Shown here piece by piece: positions 16,641-25,084 of a DNA stretch of 64,000 bases. Position 1 is the first letter of the stretch, and each line of letters starts with the position of its first letter. The stretch is from assembly GCA_013290125.1 (NCBI GenBank), contig JABCYQ010000001.1, forward strand, positions 1-64,000, written 5' to 3'. Source of the DNA: Vulcanimicrobiota bacterium (lineage in GTDB: Bacteria > Vulcanimicrobiota > Vulcanimicrobiia > Eremiobacterales > Eremiobacteraceae). The notes under the pieces were generated by a model that did not search any database, was not told the DNA's origin, and saw only the letters and a list, made by a program, of their open reading frames with translations. Both the position numbers and the translations under genes were made by a program.

Positions 16641-18560
16641 TTGCTCGAAGGCACGTTCGTCTTCTGGGCACTAGTGTCGGGGCCAGCGTTTCAGAACGCT
16701 GGGGCCGTGCAAGGGATGAAAACGCGGCTCGACCGACGATTGCTTGCACTTGCGCGGTCGAGTCTGCTCGTTGCAGTCGTGACCGGCGCTGCCTGGCTCG
16801 TCATCGTCGGATCGCAAATGAGCGGGATGCCGCTCAGTGGGGTGGTGCAGAGCGGTGTCGTCAAGATCGTCTTGACGCAGACGCGATTCGGTGAGGCGTG
16901 GCTGATACGCGCTGCACTCCTCGTCGTGTTAGCAGGCTGTCTGGCGATGCGGCACAACTGGAGGCATGTGTCAGCCTGGATCGGATTGCTTGCGTCCGGT
17001 GCGTTCATCGCGTCTTTGGCGTGGGCCGGACACGGAGCGGCGGCCGAGCAGGTGCCGTTTGACGGCTTACATCTGCCGGCCGATATTCTGCATTTGCTGG
17101 CTTCTGGTGCTTGGCTCGGCGCGCTCTTGCCGCTAGCCTTAATGCTCTCGGTGGTGGGTCGCGATGGCAGCCCGGAAGAGGTGGCAGTCGCGCGGACCGC
17201 TACGTTGCGGTTCTCGGCGATCGCACTCACGAGCGTCGGAACTCTGCTTGTGACGGGTATCGTGAATACCTGGTTTTTGTCCGGCACCATTCCGGCGTTG
17301 CTCGGTACGCTGTACGGTCAGCTTTTGCTCGTGAAAGTGCTTCTCTTCGCTGTGATGATCTCGGTCGCGAGCCTTAATCGGCGTCGGTTCATACCGGCAC
17401 TCACAGCCATCGCGAGCGATGCTGCCATCAGATTGCGTGCGGTTCGGCAACTGAGAAGCAACGTTTCCATCGAGGCGAGCATCGGAATCTTCGTGCTCGC
17501 GATCGTCGGCATCATGGGCATTCTACCCCCGGGGTCGCACACTGAGCCGCAATGGCCGCTCCCGTTCCAGGTCGATCTCGGCGAAGTTGCGACGCGCATT
17601 CAAACCGCGCTCGACGTCATCGCTGTCGCAATCGTCCTGTGCCTTGCGGCCATGGCATTCGCCGCTCAGACAAGGCGCCGACGAACATTGGCCGCTTCTA
17701 TCGTGGGACTTATCTTTTTTAGCGCCATTGGCTTGGTTGCTCTTCGGCCGGCGATCGTGCGCGCGTACCCTACGACGTACTATGCGTCGACGCAGCCATA
17801 TTCGGCGCCGTCGGTTGCTCGGGGCGCGCCGCTATTTTCTGAGAATTGCGCGGTCTGTCACGGAGCCGGAGGCCGCGGCGACGGCCCGATGGCAACCAAA
17901 CTTCCAGTGCGCCCCGCTGATTTGACCGAGCCGCATCTGTTCGCGCATAAAATCGGCGACATTTTCTGGTGGGTGAGCAATGGCAGCGACAATCGGGTGA
18001 TGCCGGGCTTCGCGAATAAACTGAGTCCCGACCAACGGTGGGATCTCATCAACTTTGTGTTGGCGCGTACGGCCGGCGTCCTAACGGCCAAGACAAGCTC
18101 ACAAGTCAGCACCACGGCCGCGCCGCCGCTTCCAGATTTCGCCTTCCAGCAGAATGGCGCACAGAATACCTTGAGTCAAACGCTCAAGAACGGACCTGTC
18201 CTCCTTGTTTTGTTCGCGACCCCCGCACCCCGTGCGCGTCTCGAGCAATTGGCCACGTTGGGGCCGCGGCTCACTGCCGCGGGGTTAAACGTCGTTGCGA
18301 TCGGGCTCGCGACGCCAGCCAACAAAGCGCCCTTGATCGCGGACGTCTCAGACGATGTTCGGGCCGCGCTCGGTCTGTTTAGGTCCGGCACGGATGGCGG
18401 TGAGACAGAGCTCATGCTCGATCGCAACGCAAGCGTCCGCGCGCGCTGGACGGCGAGCGGAGCGGGTGGTCTCGCCGACACCACAACGTTACTCGCCGAT
18501 GCTGTTCGCGTTGCGCGCATCCCTGTGGCCGCAGCCAACCATGCTGGGCATGCTCACTAG
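16641..18560 (+). CDS. CopD membrane domain fused to cytochrome c and a degenerate thioredoxin-like domain
   Basis: At least 639 residues. Residues about 1-330 hold multiple helices of CopD (GHGAAAEQVPFDGLHLPADILHLLASGAW, LLVKVLLFAVM). Residues about 395-470 are a c-type cytochrome (CAVCH at about 403, distal Met in NRVMPGF). Residues about 490-625 resemble TlpA/SCO, but the usual CxxC is replaced by TPAP. The tail AANHAGHAH could bind copper. The frame stays open to the copC stop, and the 17 residues encoded from 16590 (ATRVLHYAATALLEG) complete helix 1. AAAGGGG (16577-16583) lies 6 bases before ATC at 16590, suggesting a non-canonical start there; the TTG at 16641 is the first canonical choice. 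Confidence 0.85.
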   Translation: MLEGTFVFWALVSGPAFQNAGAVQGMKTRLDRRLLALARSSLLVAVVTGAAWLVIVGSQMSGMPLSGVVQSGVVKIVLTQTRFGEAWLIRAALLVVLAGCLAMRHNWRHVSAWIGLLASGAFIASLAWAGHGAAAEQVPFDGLHLPADILHLLASGAWLGALLPLALMLSVVGRDGSPEEVAVARTATLRFSAIALTSVGTLLVTGIVNTWFLSGTIPALLGTLYGQLLLVKVLLFAVMISVASLNRRRFIPALTAIASDAAIRLRAVRQLRSNVSIEASIGIFVLAIVGIMGILPPGSHTEPQWPLPFQVDLGEVATRIQTALDVIAVAIVLCLAAMAFAAQTRRRRTLAASIVGLIFFSAIGLVALRPAIVRAYPTTYYASTQPYSAPSVARGAPLFSENCAVCHGAGGRGDGPMATKLPVRPADLTEPHLFAHKIGDIFWWVSNGSDNRVMPGFANKLSPDQRWDLINFVLARTAGVLTAKTSSQVSTTAAPPLPDFAFQQNGAQNTLSQTLKNGPVLLVLFATPAPRARLEQLATLGPRLTAAGLNVVAIGLATPANKAPLIADVSDDVRAALGLFRSGTDGGETELMLDRNASVRARWTASGAGGLADTTTLLADAVRVARIPVAAANHAGHAH

Positions 18561-19036
18561 GAATCGATGATGGTCGGCGCCTCTACAAGATAAAGGCGCG
18601 CTCTTGACCACCACGTGAGGTAGACGGCCGGCAGCGCGAACAGTGCGTCTCTGCCGACCGTCCACCACGTGGCGAACGAAGAATCCGCAGGCCCGAAACA
18701 GCCGCACGACGTGTGGATGCCGCGCGCGACAACCGAAGCTAGCATGGCGATAAAGCCGATCAAAATCACGCTCGCCGCCGACGACGTGGCGGGCAAGAAC
18801 CAGCCGCCCGCCAAATAGATTCCAAGCAAGACTTCCAGCAACGGAAGCGCAACGGCGAGCACGGCGACCACGAGCCCGGGTATACCGAGCGCGAAACCCG
18901 TGATCGTGGCCGCAAGATCGTCCGGATGACCGACCTTCAGCGCTCCTGCGATGATGAACAGCGCGGCGAGAAATAGTCGCGCGATGAGGGGTACGACATG
19001 GGCTCGCGGGCCGAACGCCGCAGAAAAGAACGGCAA
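18557..19036 (-). CDS. MauE/DoxX-family membrane protein
   Basis: About 159 residues, four helices, with LFLAALFIIAGALKVGHP in helix 1, PLLEVLLGIYLAGGWFLP, and the conserved TSCGCFG motif between helices 3 and 4. MauE-type proteins supply reducing power for periplasmic disulfide chemistry or cytochrome/amine-dehydrogenase maturation. The start is uncertain: the TTG at 19036 gives a family-length protein, whereas ATG 19138 adds a hydrophilic tail. Either way its 5' end overlaps the divergently read tlpA gene, and its 3' end overlaps the CopD-fusion stop by 4 bases. Confidence 0.8.
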   Translation of the reverse strand: MPFFSAAFGPRAHVVPLIARLFLAALFIIAGALKVGHPDDLAATITGFALGIPGLVVAVLAVALPLLEVLLGIYLAGGWFLPATSSAASVILIGFIAMLASVVARGIHTSCGCFGPADSSFATWWTVGRDALFALPAVYLTWWSRARLYLVEAPTIIDS

Positions 19037-19645
19037 AATCTTGAACCTTCTGGAGCTGGTGCCGGCGGCTGGATCGGCCTCGCCGTCGCTGCCGCTGCGA
19101 TCATCGGAATCGCGATCTACGCGTGGGTCCGAGGACATGGCGTTTCGAGCGCGGCCGTGCAGACGCTGCCGACGATGCCGCCGCCCTCGAAGATCGGGTC
19201 GCATGCGGTCCCGTTCGAGGTCGACACACCGGCCGGGCCGTTCGTTTCAACGTCGTTCGCCGGGAAGCCTTACCTCTTAGAGATCTTCGCGACGTGGTGC
19301 CCGCACTGCCAGCGCGAGACCCAAATCCTGCGGGTGATCCGCACGAAGATCCCGCCGTCCAAACTGATGATGCTGTCGGTATCCGGGTCGCCGTTCGGCG
19401 CCGCATCCACGGCTGGCACAAATGTTCCTGAATCGCAAGCCGATGTCGACGCGTTCGACAAGGAATACGGCGTGACGTGGGTCGCGCTGTACGATGCGAA
19501 TCTGACCGTCGCACGGCTGTGGGGCATGGTCGGATTCCCCACGATCTACATCGTGGACAAAAACGGCGTCATCCGCTACGAAGGCCAAGGCGATCAGGAC
19601 GCGCCGACGCTGTTGAAGGGTCTCGCAAACGCCGGCGTGCATTAA
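18998..19645 (+). CDS. TlpA-like membrane-anchored thioredoxin
   Basis: 215 residues. A basic N-terminus (MGSRAERRRKERQ) and one signal-anchor helix (WIGLAVAAAAIIGIAIYAWV) place the thioredoxin fold in the periplasm. The active site is ATWCPHCQRE (CxxC), and the cis-Pro region reads VGFPTIYIVDKNG. It probably reduces disulfides or apocytochrome/copper sites, fitting the neighbouring CopC/CopD-cytochrome and MauE genes. It begins on the opposite strand inside the 5' part of the MauE gene. Confidence 0.9.
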   Translation: MGSRAERRRKERQNLEPSGAGAGGWIGLAVAAAAIIGIAIYAWVRGHGVSSAAVQTLPTMPPPSKIGSHAVPFEVDTPAGPFVSTSFAGKPYLLEIFATWCPHCQRETQILRVIRTKIPPSKLMMLSVSGSPFGAASTAGTNVPESQADVDAFDKEYGVTWVALYDANLTVARLWGMVGFPTIYIVDKNGVIRYEGQGDQDAPTLLKGLANAGVH

Positions 19646-19663
19646 TTTTCTGAAGGGGCCGGC

Positions 19664-19730
19664 TGAAGGGGCCGACTTTATGTCGGCCTTGGCAAACATA
19701 ACGTGGGCCGACGTAAAGTCGGCCCCTTCA
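19664..19730. repeat. Palindromic repeat, full double-hairpin copy between convergent genes
   Basis: 67 bases: TGAAGGGGCCGACTTTATG then GTCGGCC-type half hairpin, a spacer containing AAACATAACGT, and the reverse-complement half ending in CCCCTTCA. Each half can fold alone (GGCCGAC/GTCGGCC) or the two halves can form one long hairpin. A partial extra start TGAAGGGGCCGG lies at 19651. Sits between the ends of tlpA and the DUF3105 gene. Confidence 0.9.
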
Positions 19731-19741
19731 GGATGGTCGGG

Positions 19742-20446
19742 TTATTGAGACGCGTTCGTGCGGTTCGACAGATACGAATTGATGAACGAGTTGACCTTCG
19801 CGTGATCGACGTGATCGAGTGAGGCGACCCGCGTCCACGCAGTCAGCGCGATCTTCTGATGCATCGACGGATACGGCGCGACGATGACGGCTTCGCCTTG
19901 TTCTTCCGCATTTTGCACGTCTTGTGCAGTCGGCTGCAAGTCTGCCGCTGGAATTAGGCGGCTGTCATAGTCCATGGCGATCGCGCCGAGGGCGGCTGCC
20001 ACGTCGTCGCACTTACAGCTATACTGTAGTAAGACATTGCCGTGCTCGAGCAAATGCACCTGGACATATGACGGAAGCGGCGTCGGGCTGAGAAACGAAT
20101 CGGTGAACTGTTCTCGGTGCGGGCCCGATGTGGGCGGATTTGAGTTGTATTTGAAATCGTCGGGCGTGCCTGGATCGAGATGCGCATGACCCTGCGACGG
20201 ATAGAAGGTGCCGTAGAAGGGAACGGGAGTCGGTGTGGATCCGGCACCCGAGGCCGTAGAGATGGGCGCACCGCCCGATGCCGCAGCTCCGCTTGGAGCC
20301 GCGGCCCCGCTTTGCGAGGCGCCGCGCCCGAATATCAAGTAGGCCCCCGCCGCGCAGATGAACACCACCACCGCGATGATCGGAACGATCGGTCGCGACG
20401 GGGGCCTCTGCGTCTGAGATGCATTCGACGTCTTTTGCTTTGCCAT
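19742..20446 (-). CDS. DUF3105-family membrane-anchored protein
   Basis: 234 residues. One N-terminal anchor helix (residues about 21-42) and a low-complexity Ala/Gly/Ser/Pro linker precede the DUF3105 domain, with the hallmark YNSNPPTSGPH and the HLLEHGNVLLQYSC region. In this family His and Cys residues of these motifs are conserved; the CKCDD following them here is a further possible metal site. Function is not established. The location beside MauE, TlpA and CopC/CopD suggests a periplasmic redox or metal role (inference). ATG at 20446 preferred over an upstream start. Confidence 0.85.
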   Translation of the reverse strand: MAKQKTSNASQTQRPPSRPIVPIIAVVVFICAAGAYLIFGRGASQSGAAAPSGAAASGGAPISTASGAGSTPTPVPFYGTFYPSQGHAHLDPGTPDDFKYNSNPPTSGPHREQFTDSFLSPTPLPSYVQVHLLEHGNVLLQYSCKCDDVAAALGAIAMDYDSRLIPAADLQPTAQDVQNAEEQGEAVIVAPYPSMHQKIALTAWTRVASLDHVDHAKVNSFINSYLSNRTNASQ

Positions 20447-20531
20447 GCGGCGCACTTCGCGTCACGGACTTAGTCCGCCTGGCGTTGCGCGCGGGGATGA
20501 ACCCGGCGCGCGGTTGCAGAACCGCGCGCGA

Positions 20532-21419
20532 ATGGCGGGCGACTACGTGCTGGTCGTCAATCCACATGCCGGTGTCGGACGCGCCGCATCGATGGTGCGC
20601 GCCGTCTGCGCAAAATTGCACATCGAACCCGACACAGCGATCGAGACGTCTCTCGCGCCGTCGTTCGCAGAGCGGCTTGCGGCTGCGGTCCGAACTGCGG
20701 CGAATCCGGTCACGGTGATATCGGTGGGCGGCGACGGCACGCTCTCGATCATCGTGAACGCACTTGCGGATCCCCGCGCTGTCCGGCTCGCGATCGTGCC
20801 GGCCGGATCCGGAAATGATTTCGGTGTCGCGCTCGGGATCCGGTCGCTCGATCAAGCGCTCGAGGCCGCCGCCGGCGCGCGCGCGGCGGATGTCGATCTC
20901 GGCACGTGCAACGGCCGTCGCTTCATCAATTGCATCGGGATGGGTCTCGATGGCGAAATCGCACGCACGGCCGCCGCCATTCGCCGCCGCGGACTCGCGC
21001 GCGGCATGTCGTACTACTGCGCGGCACTCCTAGGATTGTGGCGCGTCCGCTCCGTTCGCGCTGTACTCACGACTGCGACCGGCGAGATGCGCATAGACGA
21101 CCTGCTTATGTTGACGGTCGGCAACGGCGCATGGTATGGCGGCGGCTATCATGGCGCCCCCGGCGCGTCGCTCGACGACGGGGAGCTCGACTGCTACGCG
21201 TTCGCCGATCTCAAAAGTCCGATGCGACGACTTGCGCTCATGGAGCGGGTACGGCGCGGAACGCACCCGTCGCATCCGGTCGTGACGGGTTTCAAGACTT
21301 CGTCGCTTCACGCAGACTTCGATCGCGAGCTCGCGATGCACGTAGATGGTGAATTGACCTCCGCTGCGCGCGTCGACATCGGCGTGCTGCGCGCAGCGCT
21401 CTCCATAGCGATTTTGTAG
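20532..21419 (+). CDS. Diacylglycerol kinase-family lipid kinase
   Basis: 295 residues. N-terminal DAGK catalytic domain: VLVVNPHAGVGRAA, then the nucleotide-binding ISVGGDGTLSIIVNAL and IVPAGSGNDFGVALGI. The C-terminal YegS/DgkB-like beta domain has INCIGMGLDGEI and GGGYHGAPGASLDDGELD. It phosphorylates diacylglycerol or a related lipid (sphingosine, undecaprenol) with ATP. The ATG at 20532 is placed just before the conserved strand; longer in-frame sequence upstream lacks similarity to the family. Confidence 0.93.
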   Translation: MAGDYVLVVNPHAGVGRAASMVRAVCAKLHIEPDTAIETSLAPSFAERLAAAVRTAANPVTVISVGGDGTLSIIVNALADPRAVRLAIVPAGSGNDFGVALGIRSLDQALEAAAGARAADVDLGTCNGRRFINCIGMGLDGEIARTAAAIRRRGLARGMSYYCAALLGLWRVRSVRAVLTTATGEMRIDDLLMLTVGNGAWYGGGYHGAPGASLDDGELDCYAFADLKSPMRRLALMERVRRGTHPSHPVVTGFKTSSLHADFDRELAMHVDGELTSAARVDIGVLRAALSIAIL

Positions 21420-21420
21420 A

Positions 21421-21550
21421 CCGGCCGCTGTAGTACAAACGGCCAGGAGACACCGGAGGCACGTCCGAAGCGAGCGCTCGATTCACGGGAGGCCGGCGGC
21501 GATCGCTCGATCGCTTGCACGAGCCGTCCGCGCTTCGGCTTTTTGATTGG
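21421..21550 (+). promoter_or_regulatory. Structured leader with terminator-like hairpin ahead of TonB receptor
   Basis: The 144 bases between the lipid-kinase stop and the TonB receptor start can fold. A first hairpin pairs GGCCG (21423-21427) with CGGCC (21440-21444). A last hairpin pairs AGCCG (21522-21526) with CGGCT (21536-21540) and runs straight into TTTTT (21540-21544), then GGAGACGG, the receptor's ribosome-binding site. It may be a terminator for the kinase gene, or an attenuator or riboswitch for the receptor. No known riboswitch consensus was recognised. Confidence 0.45.
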
Positions 21551-21563
21551 AGACGGTAACGAT

Positions 21564-24500
21564 ATGTTCAACCGAATCTGCATCGCCGCTTGCGCGGCAG
21601 TCGCCATCGTCGCGAGCGGCAACACGGCGTTCGCCGGCACGACGGGCACGCTGTACGGTCACGTCGTCGATAGCGCGCTAGGCTCGCCACTAGCGGGCGT
21701 CAAGGTGACCGCGATTTCGGCCTCGCAGTCAGCCTCGGCTGTCACCAACGCGACGGGCGTGTTCTCGTTCGTATCGCTTGAACCGGACACGTATGCAGTG
21801 ACGGCGCAAGCGACCGGCTACGATGTCTCCACGCTGAACGGCGTCACCGTCCAAGCCGATCAGACGCAGACGGTCACGCTCGCGCTCGTCAAAACCATCG
21901 CGGTTCTCGGCAAAGTCAACGTGCGCGCGACGACGGATCTCATCCGTCCAGGAACGACGAGCGATGTCTACTCGATAAACGCGGCGGGGCAGCAGGCGGC
22001 TGCAACGCTCGCCGGCGCCGGAAATCTCAATCAGGCTTACAGCGCGATGGCGTCGGTACCCGGCGTGACCGCCGTGCAGGGCCAGCAAGGCTGGTACCAG
22101 CCGATCTATATCCGCGGCGGCGACCTCGATCAAGTGGGTTGGGAGTTCGACGGCATCCCGGTCAACCGCACGTATGACAACGCGCCGCAGACATTTTTGT
22201 CGAATCTCGGCCAACAGGAGCTGCAGGTCTACACCGGCGGCACGTCCGCGAACGCGGATGCATCGGGCATCGCCGGGTACGTCAACCAGGTGGTGAAAAA
22301 GGGTAGCTATCCGGGCTTCGCAAGCTTGAGCTTGGGCATGGGCGGTCCGACATTTTACAATAAGGGATCGATCGAATTCGGCAGCGCCACCCCCGACCAG
22401 CGGTTTTCGTACTACATCGGCACGTCCGCGGTCAACCAGAACTACCGCTACATCAATCAGAACAACGGCGTCGGATCGGGCGGCTTCTTCTATCCGATCA
22501 ACACCACGTCGTTCGGCGGACCAGCCAATGCGTTTGGCCCGGGATACCTCTACGGCATCTCCAGTACCGTCGATCGCGAGAACATCGCGAACTTCCACTA
22601 TCAGATCATGCACAAGAACGACGCGAACACCGATGACGTGCAGCTTCTCTATCTCACGAGTTATTTGTACAACCAGTACTACAGCTCGGTGAACGATCTC
22701 GGCGGACCAGCGCTCGTCGATCCGCTCGTATTCGGGGCCCCGACGTTCCAGGACGGCCTCGTGTACAACGGTACGCTGATGGCGGCGCCGAACTCGTTGG
22801 ACATCGTGCCATACAAATATCCGAGCACGCCGCACGCTCTGCTCTGGAATCCGGTCACGCGCCAGCTGACCGGACAGCAGCAGATCCCGGCCGACCTGCG
22901 CGAGTCGAACTCGAACAACGTCAGCGTGATGAAGCTGCAGTATCAGCGCAACATCTCGAGCACGTCGTACTTCCGCATCTTCGGTTACCAGCTCTACTCC
23001 AACTGGTTCATCCACGGCCCCGTCTCGGCGTTCTTGCCGTTCGGCGGGGAGATCGCCGACTACGAGCTGCCGTCGCACACGTACGGCACGGTGGCGAGCT
23101 ACACGAACCAGATCAACGACCAGAATTTATTGACGCTCTCGGCCTATTATTCGACGACGCGCATCCAGCGCTACACGACCAACGGCGGGTTCCCGGGCTC
23201 ATCGCCGAACTACGCCGTGACCAACGACGTCAACGCGAGCGGACAGTGCGTGGACGGCACCGGCGCTATCGTCTCGTGCTTCGGCAACGGCAATCCCAAT
23301 CGGTCTTCACTCAACAAACTGCTGGCTGGAGTCGTCCCCGGAGCGTGTCCGCAAGACGCCGGCGAGCCGTTCTGCGCCGCGCCCGGCACATCGTGGATGA
23401 TGACGGAAAACGGCTACCACGCGAACTTCAACAAGCTCAACCCGGTGTTCAGCGCGTTTTCGATAAACGACAACTGGAAGCCGAGTCAACGAGTGACTTT
23501 CAACGTCGGTGCGCGCATCGAACAGTACACCAATAGACTCACCGACAACACCGTCAACGGCTACGCTTCGCGCGCATTCTGGTTTGCGAACTATAACCGG
23601 GAGTATTGTTTCGGCCCCGGCTACTTCAACCCGATCCTGAAGTTCAACCCCGCCGACACGTGTTCGGCGGACTTCCCGCTGACGACCGCCGTGCATTTCG
23701 TCAACCAGAATCCGGCCAATTTCTCGCACGTCGAGGCGCAGCCGCGATTCGGCGTGACGTTTGAAACGGGCCCGAACGACGTATTCCGCGGGTCGGCCGG
23801 CATTTATTCAAGACCAGCGAGCACGCGCGAAGCGTCGTGGAACACGGCGCAGGAGGACCTCGCCTCGTTCCTCGGCACGAACTTCGCGGCGTACGGTCAG
23901 TACACGCCCAACCACGATGTCCGCCCCGACCGCTCCACGAATTTCGATCTGTCGTGGGAGCACCATTTCGCCAACACCAACGTCTCGTTCAAGGTGACGC
24001 CGTTCTATCGGAGCACGCAGGACCAAGTGCAGCAGATGATCATCAGCGCGCTGACGGGGTTGTTCGGCAGCTTCAACACCGGCAAGCAGACCTCGTCAGG
24101 CGTGGAGTTCGCCCTGCACGATGGGAGCTTCTCGCAAGACGGATTCGCTTTCCAGCTCGCGTACACGCACACGAATAGCCGCATCCGTTTCAATACATTC
24201 GCGAACGGGTTAAACGTGATCGACAACATGAACGCGTACGTCCAGTGGTACAACTCGTTCACGAGCGCGTGCGCCGCAGCGGCGCCATCGTCGATTCCGA
24301 CATCGCGCTGCGGCGTCTTCGGCGCTTCCAACGCGCAAGCGATGTTTGGCACGACCGTCAACCCGTATTTCAATCTCGCAGCCCAACCGCTGTTTGACCG
24401 CGGCGGCTCGTACACGCCATACGATCTCATTCCGCAGCCCTACGCAGCTGGCAACGGCTATGAAGTGCCGGACGTCGCGAACCTGATCCTGAACTACAAG

Positions 24501-24986
24501 AGCGGAAAGTGGGCTGTCTCGCCGAGTCTTGTTTACAGCTCCGGGTCCACGTACGGCTCTCCGCTGGTCTGGGGCGGAAGCATTCCAAATCCGAACGAGC
24601 CGAACTACGGTCCATCGTTTATGATCCCGGATCCGTACACCGGCAAGTTCGACGGGTTCGGTGTGTTCAAACAGCCCTCGCGGCTCACGCTCAACACACA
24701 GTTCTCGTATGCGTTTACGAAGAACACGAAGGCCACGCTTCTGCTCACGAACCTGATCGATCAGTGCTCGCAGCGCGGCTACGCGTGGGACTATGCGAAC
24801 ATCTGCCAGTACTCGAATCTGCCGTCGAGCTTCTTGCCGCCGACCGGAGGCACACTCGCGCAGGCGGCCGCTGGACCCATCCAACTGAAGTATCCGTATG
24901 GGATGTGGCTCAACAACAACAACACGGGCTTTGTGGGCACGAAGATCCCGTTCCAAGCGGCGATCAACGTGGACTTCAAGATCTGA
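21564..24986 (+). CDS. Large TonB-dependent receptor with carboxypeptidase-regulatory-like N-terminal domain
   Basis: About 1140 residues. Signal peptide (residues 1-25), a CarboxypepD_reg domain (TLYGHVVDSALGSPLAGVKV), a plug (residues about 125-245: IYIRGGDLDQVGWEFDGIPV and GIAGYVNQVVKKGSYPG), and a very long barrel rich in Asn, Tyr and Phe ending in FQAAINVDFKI. Cys pairs in loop regions (CPQDAGEPFC, CQYSN) suggest extracellular disulfides. It resembles the Oar/SusC-type receptors that import large peptides or glycans; the ligand is unknown. GGAGACGG before the ATG at 21564 fixes the start. Confidence 0.88.
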   Translation: MFNRICIAACAAVAIVASGNTAFAGTTGTLYGHVVDSALGSPLAGVKVTAISASQSASAVTNATGVFSFVSLEPDTYAVTAQATGYDVSTLNGVTVQADQTQTVTLALVKTIAVLGKVNVRATTDLIRPGTTSDVYSINAAGQQAAATLAGAGNLNQAYSAMASVPGVTAVQGQQGWYQPIYIRGGDLDQVGWEFDGIPVNRTYDNAPQTFLSNLGQQELQVYTGGTSANADASGIAGYVNQVVKKGSYPGFASLSLGMGGPTFYNKGSIEFGSATPDQRFSYYIGTSAVNQNYRYINQNNGVGSGGFFYPINTTSFGGPANAFGPGYLYGISSTVDRENIANFHYQIMHKNDANTDDVQLLYLTSYLYNQYYSSVNDLGGPALVDPLVFGAPTFQDGLVYNGTLMAAPNSLDIVPYKYPSTPHALLWNPVTRQLTGQQQIPADLRESNSNNVSVMKLQYQRNISSTSYFRIFGYQLYSNWFIHGPVSAFLPFGGEIADYELPSHTYGTVASYTNQINDQNLLTLSAYYSTTRIQRYTTNGGFPGSSPNYAVTNDVNASGQCVDGTGAIVSCFGNGNPNRSSLNKLLAGVVPGACPQDAGEPFCAAPGTSWMMTENGYHANFNKLNPVFSAFSINDNWKPSQRVTFNVGARIEQYTNRLTDNTVNGYASRAFWFANYNREYCFGPGYFNPILKFNPADTCSADFPLTTAVHFVNQNPANFSHVEAQPRFGVTFETGPNDVFRGSAGIYSRPASTREASWNTAQEDLASFLGTNFAAYGQYTPNHDVRPDRSTNFDLSWEHHFANTNVSFKVTPFYRSTQDQVQQMIISALTGLFGSFNTGKQTSSGVEFALHDGSFSQDGFAFQLAYTHTNSRIRFNTFANGLNVIDNMNAYVQWYNSFTSACAAAAPSSIPTSRCGVFGASNAQAMFGTTVNPYFNLAAQPLFDRGGSYTPYDLIPQPYAAGNGYEVPDVANLILNYKSGKWAVSPSLVYSSGSTYGSPLVWGGSIPNPNEPNYGPSFMIPDPYTGKFDGFGVFKQPSRLTLNTQFSYAFTKNTKATLLLTNLIDQCSQRGYAWDYANICQYSNLPSSFLPPTGGTLAQAAAGPIQLKYPYGMWLNNNNTGFVGTKIPFQAAINVDFKI

Positions 24987-25015
24987 CAATGTGGGGCGGG
25001 CCCTTGCCGCTCGCC

Positions 25016-25082
25016 TGAAGGGGCCGACTTCATGTCGGCCCGACCAAACGTAACGTGGGCCGACATAAAGTCGGCCCCTTCA
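25016..25082. repeat. Palindromic repeat, full double-hairpin copy between convergent genes
   Basis: 67 bases with the same arms as at 19664 and a spacer containing AAACGTAACGT. It lies between the 3' ends of the large TonB receptor and the Fur-operon secreted protein gene. Confidence 0.9.
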
Positions 25083-25084
25083 TT

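Noticed and set aside
21421-21563. Cobalamin riboswitch before the TonB receptor
   Set aside because: No B12-box-like GCCACTG sequence or related conserved core could be found.
21729-23078. A 449-codon minus-strand frame inside the large TonB receptor
   Set aside because: Antisense shadow of a well-supported receptor gene; composition is Arg/Val/Asp repetitive.
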